Source: Coriobacteriaceae bacterium (GTDB lineage: Bacteria > Actinomycetota > Coriobacteriia > Coriobacteriales > UMGS124). Taken from it: a DNA stretch of 11,667 nucleotides. The notes beneath the pieces are model-generated. The model did not search any database. It saw only the letters and a program-made list of their open reading frames with translations, and was not told the DNA's origin. Each line of letters opens with the position of its first letter. Position 1 is the first letter of the stretch. The stretch lies in assembly GCA_019421015.1 (NCBI GenBank), contig JAHZGC010000043.1:1-11667 (forward strand). Direction: 5' to 3'. Shown here in pieces: positions 1 through 7,781 of the stretch. A program made the position numbers and the translations under genes.

Positions 1-64
1 AGTTGGTCAGAGCGTCCGGCTGATAACCGGGAGGTCACAAGTTCGAACCTTGTCGGGCCCACCA
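1..64 (+). tRNA. tRNA-Ile (anticodon GAT), 5' end missing
   Basis: The window opens inside the D-loop, so the 5' acceptor strand and the first half of the D-arm are cut off. The anticodon stem TCCGG/CCGGG encloses the loop CTGATAA with anticodon GAT at 22-24. The T-arm (ACAAG, TTCGAAC, CTTGT) and the 3' acceptor strand CGGGCCC follow, then discriminator A61 and an encoded CCA at 62-64. It reads isoleucine AUC/AUU codons. The next gene is tRNA-Ala, the usual partner of tRNA-Ile(GAT) in rRNA operons; no rRNA is visible here. Confidence 0.95.
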
Positions 65-74
65 TTTCATTGAC

Positions 75-119
75 AATATACGCCCCAGCGTGAGCCGAGT
101 CGCCGCTGGGGCGTATATT
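75..119 (+). other. 16-bp perfect inverted repeat (hairpin) between two tRNAs
   Basis: AATATACGCCCCAGCG (75-90) is repeated as its exact reverse complement at 104-119, with a 13-base loop. It fills nearly all the space between the two tRNAs. The GC-rich core is flanked by AT-rich ends, but no real T-run follows, so it is at best a weak terminator. It could instead be a processing or stability stem in a shared tRNA precursor. The right arm ends in TATATT (114-119), ten bases before tRNA-Ala, which is -10-like in position, but no matching -35 is visible. Confidence 0.85.
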
Positions 120-128
120 CATGTTAAT

Positions 129-204
129 GGGGATGTAGCTCAGCTGGGAGAGCGCGGGCTTTGCAAGCCTGAGGCCGAGGGTTCGAACCCCTTCATCTCC
201 ACCA
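129..204 (+). tRNA. tRNA-Ala (anticodon TGC)
   Basis: A complete 76-base tRNA. Acceptor strand GGGGATG (129-135) pairs with CATCTCC (194-200), including one G-U pair. The anticodon stem CGGGC/GCCTG encloses TTTGCAA with anticodon TGC at 162-164. A standard GTTCGAAC T-loop is present, followed by discriminator A201 and an encoded CCA at 202-204. It decodes alanine GCN codons. It lies 64 bases after tRNA-Ile and is followed within 13 bases by an intrinsic terminator, so no rRNA gene follows directly. Confidence 0.97.
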
Positions 205-216
205 TCGAAAGACGTG

Positions 217-249
217 GGCCAGGCGCATCTATTGCGTCTGGCCTTTTTT
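217..249 (+). terminator. Intrinsic terminator of the tRNA unit
   Basis: GGCCAGGCGCA (217-227) pairs with TGCGTCTGGCC (233-243) over 11 bp with one G-U pair and a 5-base loop. Six T residues (244-249) follow. This is a textbook Rho-independent terminator and marks the end of the tRNA transcript. Confidence 0.92.
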
Positions 250-276
250 CTCCCCGCACAACCTTATCCAACCCTG

Positions 277-282
277 TACACT
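277..282 (+). promoter_or_regulatory. Candidate -10 element upstream of the J-like membrane protein
   Basis: TACACT lies about 78 bases before the start codon at 360 and just after the tRNA terminator, so the next gene probably needs its own promoter. No good -35 is visible 16-18 bases upstream. Support comes from resemblance to the metA promoter: both contain TATCC, two or three bases, then CCCTGTAYACT. The assignment is tentative. Confidence 0.3.
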
Positions 283-359
283 ACCTCCTGTCTGTCTTAA
301 AACACCCGCAACGCCGGGAGCCTCGAACCGTGTGGCCCCGGGTAAAGGATGTCTAGCCT

Positions 360-1073
360 ATGAACCGCTTTGAAGCTCTTAACGTGCTCAACCTGCAAGA
401 AACCGCTTCCGAGGACGACGTCAAGCTTGCCTACTACGGTATCGAGAAGGCCGTGGAGGAGACCGATTACGGCGAGGACCCCAAGGTTGTCGGCCAGGTG
501 GACGGTATGCTCAACCGTGCCCGGGAGGCGCGGGACTTCCTGCTCAACCCCCGCAACCGCACCTCGGCCCAGCAGGTCCGCTCCTATACCGACCGCCGCA
601 ACAAAGGCCCCGTCAAGGTTTCGAAAACCGAGGCAAAGACCGCCAAGCTGCACGGGTTTGAGCGTCTGCGCACCACGCTTGTCGGCGTCTTGGGCAACGA
701 ACGCTACCGTCGCAACTGCTCCATCGCTGCCCTTTTGGGCTGCGTGGTGGTGGGGTTCATCATCCTGCGCTACCTGCGCCTCATGCAGCTGCGCATCGTG
801 GCCTTTATCGTGCTGGCCGCCGTGGCCATCGCGGGGTCCACGATTCTCACCAACTCCCAGATGCAGATTCGCCGCCTCAAACCCTATGTGGTCGACCTCG
901 ACAACAAGATCATCGGGCTACGCCTCGATTTGGGCCTCGACCCGGTCGAGGGAGACGGGGAGCTTGGGGTGGTTCTGTCGGTTCCCGAAGAGCTGATGGC
1001 CACGGCCGCGGAGAACGCCGATAAAGAGTTGGTCCCTGCGACTGCGGAGAACGACGACGAGGAAGAAAAGTAA
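360..1073 (+). CDS. Membrane protein with degenerate J-domain-like N-terminus, unknown function
   Basis: This 237-residue protein has no function I recognise. Residues 4-75 follow a J-domain layout: an FEALNVL opening like the family's 'YEVLGV', a helix rich in charged residues, then EARDFLLNPRNR like the 'A..vLsdp.kR' end of J domains. The HPD tripeptide that stimulates Hsp70 is absent; TDY occupies that place. A basic linker (75-105) leads to two predicted membrane helices at about 121-137 and 144-163. A tail follows that becomes very acidic, ending DDEEEK. The ATG at 360 is the first possible start, because TAG lies in frame at 354-356. AAAGGA at 344-349 is a plausible but distant ribosome binding site. 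A second unknown gene starts 53 bases downstream, so the two may be co-transcribed. A DnaK co-chaperone role is not supported without HPD; the fold resemblance is my inference. Confidence 0.8.
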   Translation: MNRFEALNVLNLQETASEDDVKLAYYGIEKAVEETDYGEDPKVVGQVDGMLNRAREARDFLLNPRNRTSAQQVRSYTDRRNKGPVKVSKTEAKTAKLHGFERLRTTLVGVLGNERYRRNCSIAALLGCVVVGFIILRYLRLMQLRIVAFIVLAAVAIAGSTILTNSQMQIRRLKPYVVDLDNKIIGLRLDLGLDPVEGDGELGVVLSVPEELMATAAENADKELVPATAENDDEEEK

Positions 1074-1126
1074 CACGTGGCGGGCAAACCGAACGACGGC
1101 CCGTCTCACCCGAAAGGAACCCAGCG

Positions 1127-1603
1127 ATGACAGACCCCGCCGATCAGATCGACTTTGAACCGGAACCCATCTCAGAGGAGATGGACGCCCTGGCCTGCGC
1201 CCTCATTGACTACAGCCTCGACCTGTTGGGCGAGGTGGGCGAGCTGGCACCGACGCTTGCCGTCGAGGACGACCGGGGTGCGCGCACCCTGCTCTCCTTT
1301 GACGACGAGGACTTCGAGGAGTGCCTCGACGAGGTGCACGATCGCCTTAAAGCGGCCGCCAAGGGCAAAGGCGAGCTTGAGGGCCTCAAGGGCCGTCCCG
1401 TACGGTACGCCATCGCCTACGACGGGGCCATCCAGGACCCCGACGCCGAGGGCAACTTTGAGCCCGCCCTGATCGTTGAGTATGGCGAGAAGGGCATGAC
1501 CCAGGCCTATTCGGCGTACCTTCTCTATCAAAACCCCGGCAGCCCTCAAGAGTTTGTGTGGACTGACCCGGCAGCCGCGGGCGAAGGGGAACTTCTGGTG
1601 TAG
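1127..1603 (+). CDS. Small acidic conserved-looking hypothetical protein
   Basis: A 158-residue, strongly acidic, soluble protein with no signal peptide, membrane segment or motif I recognise. The first 20 residues and the middle (about 45-65, with FDDEDFEECLDE) are dense in Asp and Glu. The second half looks like alternating strands: RPVRYAIAYDGAIQD, then ALIVEYGEKGMTQAYSAYLLYQ, which could be a small alpha/beta or beta-sheet domain. The ATG at 1127 is supported by AAAGGA at 1113-1118 with 8-base spacing. Codon use is strongly C/G-ending like the neighbours, which supports real coding. It follows the J-like membrane protein by 53 bases in the same direction and may share its transcript. No terminator is visible between it and typA. 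Confidence 0.8.
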   Translation: MTDPADQIDFEPEPISEEMDALACALIDYSLDLLGEVGELAPTLAVEDDRGARTLLSFDDEDFEECLDEVHDRLKAAAKGKGELEGLKGRPVRYAIAYDGAIQDPDAEGNFEPALIVEYGEKGMTQAYSAYLLYQNPGSPQEFVWTDPAAAGEGELLV

Positions 1604-1628
1604 GAGCGCGGTATCCTTAAGTGTTGCT

Positions 1629-1646
1629 GCATGTAAAGGTACATGC
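1629..1646 (+). promoter_or_regulatory. Short palindrome upstream of typA
   Basis: GCATGTA (1629-1635) and TACATGC (1640-1646) form a 7-bp perfect inverted repeat around AAGG. It lies 80 bases before the typA start. It could be an operator for a dimeric regulator or an mRNA hairpin. No T-run follows, so it is not a terminator. Confidence 0.4.
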
Positions 1647-1675
1647 CCACCCCACCGGCAACAGGTTATTACGCA

Positions 1676-1701
1676 GGCGCGCGTCCCCCGGGGTGCGCGC
1701 C
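1676..1701 (+). promoter_or_regulatory. Very GC-rich stem-loop in the typA leader
   Basis: GGCGCGC (1676-1682) pairs with GCGCGCC (1695-1701). Two wobble pairs and two or three more G-C pairs continue the stem inward to a tiny loop. The stem ends 9 bases before the AAAGG ribosome binding site at 1711-1715. If typA is transcribed from upstream, this would be a very stable structure next to its ribosome binding site and might affect translation. The weakly T-rich stretch after it (TATATTT, 1703-1709) is not a convincing terminator tail. Confidence 0.45.
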
Positions 1702-1725
1702 GTATATTTGAAAGGTCAGCGCCCT

Positions 1726-3579
<1,854 letters not shown>

Positions 3580-3631
3580 CGTGTCCGTTCGCGGGATCCT
3601 GTAGGGCCGAACAACCCGAAGCAATGTCGTG

Positions 3632-3674
3632 AATCAGGAATTCCGGATATAAACCCGGAATTCCTGATTTGTTT
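3632..3674 (+). terminator. Intrinsic terminator after typA
   Basis: AATCAGGAATTCCGG (3632-3646) pairs perfectly over 15 bp with its reverse complement at 3655-3669 around an 8-base loop, followed by a broken T-run (TTTGTTT). The stem is nearly symmetric and contains GAATTC, so it could act on either strand. It lies 53 bases after the typA stop codon. Confidence 0.85.
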
Positions 3675-3690
3675 CCTGGATTCCTGATTT
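3661..3690 (+). repeat. Duplicated 3' arm of the typA terminator
   Basis: TTCCTGATTT occurs at 3661-3670 and again at 3681-3690, exactly 20 bases apart. With the preceding A, both copies are complementary to AATCAGGAAT at 3632-3641. The left arm can therefore pair with either copy, although the first gives the longer stem (15 against 10 bp). It looks like a local duplication of the terminator's right half. Confidence 0.7.
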
Positions 3691-3868
3691 CAGGCACCTT
3701 CCGTCGGCATCCCGTCTAGTTTTGCCGCGCGCCGTGCACTCTCCCCATGGTTCTGCGCCGGTTTATCGTACTATGGGAACAATCAGCACGTCTGTCCTGT
3801 CCGTCCGAGATGAGCGGCGCCCGATCAGTCGAAGCGGCCGGTCATGCCATGAGAAACGGGGTCGTTCC

Positions 3869-5227
3869 ATGAACCCAGCAGTCGTCATCCCCACCTATTG
3901 GTCCAAGGGAGAGCGCCTTGGCGAGCCTGGCGGCCCCTACTGCTATGACCACACCACTCCCATCGACGCCGAACATCCCGAGCTCGAGGACTGTATCGCC
4001 TCTCTCGAACAGGTCATCGGCCTCGGCACGGTGATCGTCTTGGTGGTGGCCCCTCCCAACGTTGAGGAGCGGGCCGTCCATCGCGTGAGCGAGATCTGTG
4101 CCCGTCACAACCTGTCCGACGTCGTGATCGTCGACAGCTTCAAGGCCCTCACGATCACGGGCATGTTTCAAGAGGACCTTCCCGAGGGTGGGGAGCCCGT
4201 CGGTCTGCGCGGTTACGGCGCCATCAGGAACATGGGCCTCATAGCCTGCTGCGCCCTTGGCTGCGACGTGGCCGTGTTCCTCGACGACGACGAGGTGGTG
4301 CTCGACCCCGACTTCCTCACCAGTGCCGTCTATGGCCTGGGGGCTCAGCCTCGCAGCGGTATGCCGGTCATCGCCAAGTCCGGCTACTTCCTCGACCGGC
4401 GCAACTCCGCCCTGGCCGACCGCCGCAAGGTCAAGTTTTACAACAGGTACTGGGCCAAGCGCGCCGAGTTCAACGAGTGGATGACCCAGGCCCTCGCCGG
4501 ACCGCGCATCTCGCGCAGCAACACCCTGTGCGGGGGCTGCTTCGCAGTACACGCTGAGGCCTTCACCCGGGTCGCCTTTGACCCGTGGATCACCCGCGGT
4601 GAGGACATGGACTACCTCATCGACCTCAAGCTTTACGGCATGGACGTCTGGTTCGACAACCGCTGGCGCGTGCGCCACACCCCGCCGCGCATCAAAGACA
4701 CCGCCTTCCGCTTCCTCCAAGACGTGTATCGCTGGACCTATGAGCGCCGCAAGATCGAGGTCTGCAACAGCAACATCGACTTCCACAAGCTGCTGCCCGA
4801 GCAGCTCATGCCCTACCCCGGCCCCTGGATCGGCCCCGAGCTGCCCATCCGTATCCGCAAGACCGCCCTGCTCCGTGCCCTGCTCACCAACGAGCACCTT
4901 GCGTATTGGAAGATCTACACCAAGGGGCGCAAAGACGCCGTCGACTACGCCGAGGCCCACTGCGCCAAGTACCTGCACTTCCAAGCTTGTTGGAACGCCA
5001 TAGCCACCTTTGCTTGGCAAAACGAGGCCATGATGCACGTCCTGCGCGGCGAGGGCATGCTGAACGCGGCCGTCGCCATGCGCATGGCCGAGCGCAACGG
5101 TGGCACTCCCTTCGACGTGGAGCCCAACGACACCGGTTTCGACGACTCCAACGACGGTGAGCCTACGGCCTACGTTGCCGAAGAGCTCGTGACGGTCGAA
5201 GACGACGCGCCTAACCGCCGGGGGTAG
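3869..5227 (+). CDS. GT-A-fold (GT2-like) glycosyltransferase, cytoplasmic
   Basis: This 452-residue protein probably transfers a sugar from a nucleotide-sugar donor; acceptor and product are unknown. The start MNPAVVIPTYW is a typical GT2 first strand. FLDDDEVVL (137-145) supplies the DxD-type metal site. NTLCGGCFAVHAEAF (218-232) and RGEDMDYLIDL (243-253) match the acceptor-side and ED motifs of the family. No membrane helix or signal peptide is seen, so it should act in the cytoplasm or at the inner membrane face. The last 40 residues are acidic and look disordered. ATG 3869 is chosen because the Rossmann strand begins there. An in-frame TTG at 3722 would add 49 basic, unconvincing residues. 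The ribosome binding site is weak (CGGGG, 3857-3861). TACTAT at 3769-3774 is a possible -10. The transporter gene begins 6 bases after its stop, suggesting coupling. Confidence 0.85.
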   Translation: MNPAVVIPTYWSKGERLGEPGGPYCYDHTTPIDAEHPELEDCIASLEQVIGLGTVIVLVVAPPNVEERAVHRVSEICARHNLSDVVIVDSFKALTITGMFQEDLPEGGEPVGLRGYGAIRNMGLIACCALGCDVAVFLDDDEVVLDPDFLTSAVYGLGAQPRSGMPVIAKSGYFLDRRNSALADRRKVKFYNRYWAKRAEFNEWMTQALAGPRISRSNTLCGGCFAVHAEAFTRVAFDPWITRGEDMDYLIDLKLYGMDVWFDNRWRVRHTPPRIKDTAFRFLQDVYRWTYERRKIEVCNSNIDFHKLLPEQLMPYPGPWIGPELPIRIRKTALLRALLTNEHLAYWKIYTKGRKDAVDYAEAHCAKYLHFQACWNAIATFAWQNEAMMHVLRGEGMLNAAVAMRMAERNGGTPFDVEPNDTGFDDSNDGEPTAYVAEELVTVEDDAPNRRG

Positions 5228-5233
5228 CCCACT

Positions 5234-6052
5234 ATGGAGATGACCGTCGGGTTGGGAATCGTGGTTGCCCTCTGCGGCGTGTGCGTGGGCATCCTCTCGG
5301 CGATGTTCGGCATCGGGGGCGGTATCGTCATGGTGCCGCTCATCCACATCGCTTTTGGACAGCCGGCTGCCATCGCGTCGGGCACCTCGCTCTTTGCGAT
5401 CCTGCCCACCTCGCTTTCAGGTATGGTCGCACGGCTCCACGACGGCACGATCCATTTTCCCGTGGGCATCGCCGCAGGCTTGGCGGGTGCCTGCCTCTCT
5501 CCGTTGGGGGCCCTTGCGGCCAGCACCCTGCCGGGTTTTTACGCCATGGTGCTTACCTCCCTGTTCATTCTCTTTACCGCCTACAACATGTTCAAGCGCG
5601 TGTACCGCACGGGCCCGCGCTACCTTGAGGCCCACCGGGGAGAAGCGATCGGGCACGCTGCACCTCTCCAGGAAGCCACGGGGGTGCGCCTCTACGGCTT
5701 TGCGGTGGTGCTCGGCGCGGTGGTTGGCTTCCTCTCCGGCTATGTGGGCCTTGGGGGAGGGTTTTTGATCGTCCCCCTGCTCCAATGGGCCTTTGGCTAC
5801 TCCATGAAAGAGGCTTCCGGGACCTCCCTGGTCGCCGTGGGCATCCTTGCCATCCCGAGTTTCATCACCCATGCGGTTCTGGGCAACGTCCTGTGGGTCG
5901 TGGGCCTCCTGCTCATCGTGGGGTCCATCTGTGGCACAAAAATCGGGGCCTTTATCCTCCAGCATGTCAATAACCGCAGGCTTACTGCACTCTTTGGCGT
6001 GCTTCTCGTGGTCTCAGGTGTTATCCTTGCGGTTCAGGAAATAGTGGGATAA
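5234..6052 (+). CDS. TauE/SafE-family membrane transporter (putative sulfite/organosulfonate exporter)
   Basis: A 272-residue integral membrane protein of the TauE/SafE (DUF81) family; characterised members move sulfite, sulfoacetate or related anions. It shows the family's internal duplication. SAMFGIGGGIVMVPLIHIAFGQ (22-43) is echoed by SGYVGLGGGFLIVPLLQWAFGY (168-189), and each is followed by the ASGTSL signature (48-53 and 194-199). About eight hydrophobic helices are apparent, with a basic central loop near 119-150. The ATG at 5234 lies 6 bases after the glycosyltransferase stop; only a G-rich stretch (5220-5224) can serve as ribosome binding site, so translational coupling is likely. 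The substrate cannot be read from the sequence. Sulfur genes (metY, metA) lie about 3 kb downstream, but they are too far away to assign a sulfur role firmly. Confidence 0.92.
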   Translation: MEMTVGLGIVVALCGVCVGILSAMFGIGGGIVMVPLIHIAFGQPAAIASGTSLFAILPTSLSGMVARLHDGTIHFPVGIAAGLAGACLSPLGALAASTLPGFYAMVLTSLFILFTAYNMFKRVYRTGPRYLEAHRGEAIGHAAPLQEATGVRLYGFAVVLGAVVGFLSGYVGLGGGFLIVPLLQWAFGYSMKEASGTSLVAVGILAIPSFITHAVLGNVLWVVGLLLIVGSICGTKIGAFILQHVNNRRLTALFGVLLVVSGVILAVQEIVG

Positions 6053-6162
6053 GCGCCGTTGGCGGGTTGTAGGGCGCCGCTCGTGTCTCCGTTGCCTGGT
6101 ATGGTGTATCCAGCGGTCGGCATACGGTAGGCGTTGCCGGCCCCTCACGAACGGAAACCGCA

Positions 6163-7671
6163 ATGGCTGCCACCGCGTCCAACACGTTCTCTGACGATCC
6201 ATCGAACCTAGCCCTTCGCGTCGAGGAGGAGCCGGCGGGTCTGTTCGACTACCGTCGCAACGCGCTCTCCGAGACCATCATCACGACCATCGTTGCCCTG
6301 CTCGTGCTGGTGCTGGTCTACTCGCTGCTGAGCGAGGACGGGAGCATCTTTGTAACCTCCATCGCCTTGGCCGGCCTCGTTACCGTGGCGTTTGCGACCA
6401 TTCGCTACACGCTCTCGCCCGACCGCCTGCGCGCCGTGCAGACTAAAAGCACCCTGAGCCTTGCCTCGCGCACCTTGGAGTACATGCGCGGCGGCCTTTC
6501 TTGTGAGAACTGCCAGGAGGTGTGCAGCATTTTGCTGCCCGAGACCCAGGCCATGGCGGTAGCCATGACCGACGACTCCGTGGTGATGGGCTATGCGGGC
6601 CGCTACGCCGAGGCGTTCCCCATCGGCAGCCCGATCCACACGGCCGCGACCCACCGCGTGCTCGAGACCCAGGCCCCCGAGGTCTTTTGGAGCCCCGGTG
6701 CCATCGGCATGCGCGACCCGTCAGAAGAGGAGGCCAAGGCCGTGCGTCGCCGGCGCAAGGCGAACCCCGCCGTGACCGAGGCCCAGCAGATCGCCGACAA
6801 GTATGCGGCCCACAACCCGACCGCCGTCACCATGGGCGAGCCGGTGAACTCCCTTATCCCGGCAGGCATCGTGGCCCCGCTTATCGTGCGCGGCGTATCG
6901 GTGGGCACCCTCAAGCTCTATTACGAGGCCCCCCACCTTATCGACGAGACGCAGCGCGCTATTGCGGAGGGCCTGGCGGAGCTGCTCTCGACCCAGCTCT
7001 CCATAGCCGAGCTCGACCGCCAGGTGGAGCTCGCCACCAAGGCCGAGCTTCAGGCGCTCCAGTCTCAGATTAACCCGCACTTCCTCTTTAACACCATCAA
7101 CACAATTGCCTCGCTCATCCGCACCGACCCTACGCGGGCCCGCGGCCTTCTGCGCGAGTTCGCTGTGTTTTACCGCCAGACGCTTGAGAACTCGAACGAC
7201 CTTATCCCGCTCGAGCGTGAGATCCAGCAGACCGAGCGCTACCTGGGCTTCGAGGTAGCCCGTTTCGGCGAGGAGCGCGTCCGCACGATCGTCGACATGG
7301 ACGACGAGGACCTGAACGACGTGCGCGTGCCCTCGTTCATCATCCAGCCCATCGTGGAGAACTCGGTCAACCATGCCATGAAGCCCGAAGGGGCGCTCCA
7401 CATTAAGGTCAGCGTCTATGCCGAGGGTGAAGACGTGATCATCCGCGTTTCCGACGACGGGGTGGGCATGACTCACGAGCAGGCCGCCCGCCTGTTAGAG
7501 GAGGCCGGGCCCTCCGAGGCGGGCACCGGAATCGCCCTGCGCAACGTGAGCGGGCGCCTCCATGCGGTTTTTGGGCCCGGCTCCGGAGTCGAGATCGACT
7601 CCGAGGTGGGCAAGGGGACTGTGGTGACCTTACAATTGGTTGGCGCATTGCCTCCTTTAGAGGAGCCATAA
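6163..7671 (+). CDS. LytS-like sensor histidine kinase with GAF-like region
   Basis: This 502-residue kinase should autophosphorylate on histidine and pass phosphate to the LytTR regulator encoded next. Two membrane helices lie at about 38-56 and 62-81. The long 5TM-LYT sensor of classical LytS is absent. Residues about 105-285 resemble the GAF domain of LytS-family kinases and begin with a CENCQEVC cluster (C114, C117, C121). A basic, helical insertion (185-215, with RRRRK at 195-199) interrupts it. The His_kinase core has ALQSQINPHFLFNTINTI (298-315) with phosphoacceptor H306. The ATP-binding domain has an N box around IVENSVNHA (397-405), DDGVGM (431-436) and GTGIALRN (454-461). The start at 6163 has a weak CGGAAA binding site (6152-6157). 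The stimulus is unknown; lacking an extracellular domain, it may sense the membrane or cytoplasm. Confidence 0.95.
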   Translation: MAATASNTFSDDPSNLALRVEEEPAGLFDYRRNALSETIITTIVALLVLVLVYSLLSEDGSIFVTSIALAGLVTVAFATIRYTLSPDRLRAVQTKSTLSLASRTLEYMRGGLSCENCQEVCSILLPETQAMAVAMTDDSVVMGYAGRYAEAFPIGSPIHTAATHRVLETQAPEVFWSPGAIGMRDPSEEEAKAVRRRRKANPAVTEAQQIADKYAAHNPTAVTMGEPVNSLIPAGIVAPLIVRGVSVGTLKLYYEAPHLIDETQRAIAEGLAELLSTQLSIAELDRQVELATKAELQALQSQINPHFLFNTINTIASLIRTDPTRARGLLREFAVFYRQTLENSNDLIPLEREIQQTERYLGFEVARFGEERVRTIVDMDDEDLNDVRVPSFIIQPIVENSVNHAMKPEGALHIKVSVYAEGEDVIIRVSDDGVGMTHEQAARLLEEAGPSEAGTGIALRNVSGRLHAVFGPGSGVEIDSEVGKGTVVTLQLVGALPPLEEP

Positions 7672-7734
7672 CGTCCCGGTTTTGGTTACAATGACGCCAA
7701 CGTAAGCTTTGATGGTTTTGTCCATGCAGGTCGC

Positions 7735-7750
7735 CGAATACAGGTATTCG
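7735..7750 (+). promoter_or_regulatory. Inverted repeat between kinase and regulator genes
   Basis: CGAATA (7735-7740) and TATTCG (7745-7750) form a perfect palindrome around CAGG, 32 bases before the regulator start codon. It may be an operator or a small leader hairpin. A possible -10 (TACAAT, 7687-7692) lies about 45 bases upstream, so the regulator might have its own promoter. I do not see a pair of known LytTR-type binding repeats. Confidence 0.35.
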
Positions 7751-7781
7751 TCATGCGTCTGCGAGAAAGGGAGTGTGCGCA

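Noticed and set aside
90..356. 88-codon + strand frame over the tRNA-Ala region
   Set aside because: It runs through a complete tRNA and a terminator, so it is not a gene.
1621..1725. N-terminal extension of TypA from GTG 1621
   Set aside because: TypA proteins start at the equivalent of MRQEHLRNIAII. The extension crosses two hairpins, and ATG 1726 has its own binding site.
3722..3868. N-terminal extension of the glycosyltransferase from TTG 3722
   Set aside because: The added 49 residues are basic and low in structure, and the family's first strand begins right at ATG 3869.
3842..5347. 501-codon open frame on the minus strand opposite the glycosyltransferase
   Set aside because: It is an antisense shadow caused by GC-rich third positions. 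The + strand frame has clear glycosyltransferase motifs and the minus frame has none.
7652..7665. CTCCT/AGGAG hairpin at the end of the kinase gene
   Set aside because: Only 5 bp, inside codons for the kinase tail, and not followed by a start codon at suitable spacing. Probably chance.
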